DNA of 64,000 nt from Enterobacter cloacae subsp. cloacae ATCC 13047. Its GTDB lineage: Bacteria > Pseudomonadota > Gammaproteobacteria > Enterobacterales > Enterobacteriaceae. A program made the position numbers and the translations under genes. This document shows, one piece after another, positions 62,641 through 64,000 of the stretch. The stretch lies in contig NC_014121.1 of the NCBI RefSeq assembly GCF_000025565.1, positions 1,550,001 through 1,614,000 of the forward strand. Direction: 5' to 3'. The notes under the pieces are model-generated. The model did not search any database. It was not told the DNA's origin and was given only the letters and a program-made list of their open reading frames with translations. Every line of letters starts with the position of its first letter. The stretch's first letter is position 1.

Positions 62641-64000
62641 CGCGGCGTCACGGTTGGGATAGAAGGCAAGGCGGCCAGGGATCGGCTGCACGCCAGCGCG
62701 CGCCATAGTGCGCAGCGGCTGAAATTCCAGATTACTCACCCGCAGCTCGCAGCCTTCCGGCAGACGTTTTACAAAGCGCTGGAAGGCGTCCAGCCCACCG
62801 GCGTCCAGCACCGGTACGGCATCCCATTTCAGCACCACAATCCGTTTGCCCGCAATGCGGGATTCCAGATCGCTGAACAGGCCTTCCGCCGCAGCGAAGA
62901 ACAGCGGACCGATTACCCGCAGCACCAGCACATCATCAGGCACCTCCACGTTTACCGGGGAAAGGCGCGTCATCTGCGCGATCCGGCGCATAAACAGCAG
63001 GGAAGCCAGCACGATGCCGACGCTGATGGCGATCACCATATCGAAGAGCACGGTCAGCGACATACAGATCAGCATGACGATGATGTCGTCTTTCGGTGCG
63101 CGACGCAGCAGGTTCACCACCTTATGCGCTTCGCTCATGTTCCAGGCCACCATCAGCAGCAGGGCGGCCATGGCGGAGAGAGGCAGCCAGGAGAGCAGCG
63201 GCGCGAGGATCAGCAACGCGAGGATCACCAGCAGGGAGTGGATAACCGCTGAAACCGGTGAGGTTGCACCCGCGCGCACGTTGGCCGCAGAACGGGCGAT
63301 AGCCGCGGTGGCTGTAATACCGCCGAAGAACGGAGCGATGAGGTTACCTAAGCCCTGGCCGACCAGCTCGCTGTTGGCTTTGTGCTTGGTACCGGTCATG
63401 CCATCGAGCACTACGGCGCAGAGCAGAGATTCAATCGCCCCCAGCATCGCCATTGAAAAGGCGGCGGGCAGCAGTGCGCGCAGCGAATCCCAGCTTAAGG
63501 TAAAGCTGGAACCGGGCATGTCCCAGGGAAGAACCAGCTGTGGTAACAGTTGGGGAATACCGCTGCCCTGAGAACCGTCCGCCAGAACATAGTGGAACTG
63601 CGAGCCGATGGTGGCGACATGACCACCAAACATGTTGACGATGGCCATCACCGCGCAGCCCAGCAGCAACGCGGGCAGGTGGCCAGGCAGACGAATGCCT
63701 AAGCGCGGCCAGACGATGAGCGTACCCAGCGTAACGATCCCGATGGCGGCATCGCCCTGGTTGGCCGTGGGCAGTGCCATAAACAGTGCCCCCACTTTCT
63801 GCAGATAGTGCTCAGGAACGTGAGGCATCTGCAGCCCCAGGAAATCTTTAATTTGCATCGTTCCGATGGTGATGCCGATCCCGGAGGTGAATCCCAGCGT
63901 TACGGAAAGGGGAATATATTCAATCAGCCGGCCAAAGCGGGCCAGGCCAAAGAGAATCAAAAAGAGGCCAGACATGAGCGTGGCAACCAGCAGGCCTGCC
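62626..64000 (-). CDS. dauA: C4-dicarboxylate/sulfate-type transporter DauA (YchM), 3' part
   Basis: Open to the window edge; at least 458 codons are present. The membrane part of the SLC26/SulP family is seen ([56 protein letters not shown]), then a C-terminal STAS domain ([38 protein letters not shown]). E. coli DauA carries succinate and other C4-dicarboxylates, mainly at acidic pH. The N-terminal membrane segments lie beyond the window. The location near ychH and pth is as in E. coli. Confidence 0.93.
   Translation of the reverse strand, partial: AGLLVATLMSGLFLILFGLARFGRLIEYIPLSVTLGFTSGIGITIGTMQIKDFLGLQMPHVPEHYLQKVGALFMALPTANQGDAAIGIVTLGTLIVWPRLGIRLPGHLPALLLGCAVMAIVNMFGGHVATIGSQFHYVLADGSQGSGIPQLLPQLVLPWDMPGSSFTLSWDSLRALLPAAFSMAMLGAIESLLCAVVLDGMTGTKHKANSELVGQGLGNLIAPFFGGITATAAIARSAANVRAGATSPVSAVIHSLLVILALLILAPLLSWLPLSAMAALLLMVAWNMSEAHKVVNLLRRAPKDDIIVMLICMSLTVLFDMVIAISVGIVLASLLFMRRIAQMTRLSPVNVEVPDDVLVLRVIGPLFFAAAEGLFSDLESRIAGKRIVVLKWDAVPVLDAGGLDAFQRFVKRLPEGCELRVSNLEFQPLRTMARAGVQPIPGRLAFYPNRDAALADL

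Overview
The window looks like a chromosomal segment of an enterobacterium of the Enterobacter cloacae complex or a close relative. This rests on the conserved housekeeping block at the right end (ychF, pth, ychH, then dauA), Enterobacter-type REP elements, and an effector set (Tae4, an ankyrin-immunity lipase, PAAR-Rhs) known from E. cloacae. The species is an inference; no rRNA or tRNA gene is present to confirm it.

Layout. (1) 1-599: 5' end of a YdeP-type molybdopterin oxidoreductase on the minus strand, then a gene-poor AT-rich gap. (2) 1462-26371: a complete, GC-rich, co-directional type VI secretion locus: SH3 lipoprotein, tssJ, tssK, tssL(OmpA), tssM, tagF, tssA, tssB, tssC, hcp, tae4-tai4, an FHA gene, pppA, a periplasmic protein gene, tagJ, tssE, tssF, tssG, clpV(tssH), ppkA. 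Membrane complex, baseplate, sheath, tube and recycling ATPase are all present. So is a PpkA/PppA/FHA/TagF post-translational control module. (3) 26408-31910: lipase effector tle, its lipobox/ankyrin immunity gene tli, two decayed tli copies, and membrane and Tsi6-like immunity genes. (4) 32007-41023: two nearly identical vgrG genes flanking an ADP-ribosylglycohydrolase gene cut by an insertion sequence; the second vgrG carries a frameshift and is followed by three exported proteins. (5) 41099-46929: EagR chaperone, a 1462-residue PAAR-Rhs effector with a variable C-terminal toxin, and its AT-rich immunity gene. (6) 46930-59050: a graveyard and storehouse of displaced Rhs C-terminal toxin/immunity modules: short Rhs-core remnants, one displaced toxin tip, about 15 small AT-rich ORFs (ComJ-like, Imm26-like, SUKH-like and unrecognised paralogous families), and two decayed copies of the ychF 3' end. 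(7) 59106-64000: core genome: ychF and pth (minus), ychH, a MerR regulator, and the 3' part of dauA (minus).

Three apparently identical 1057-bp IS5-family (IS903 group) elements lie at 29414, 34398 and 53111. Each is bounded by a perfect 9-bp target duplication, which indicates recent independent transposition. Removing the middle one with one copy of its duplication restores a 366-residue Tri1-like ADP-ribosylhydrolase.

How it works together: the tss genes build the contractile machine. Phosphorylation (PpkA/PppA/FHA, TagF) gates its firing. Hcp and two VgrG spikes carry a peptidoglycan amidase (Tae4), a phospholipase (Tle) and a Rhs toxin. The many small genes downstream are best read as immunity proteins, several without any cognate toxin in the window.
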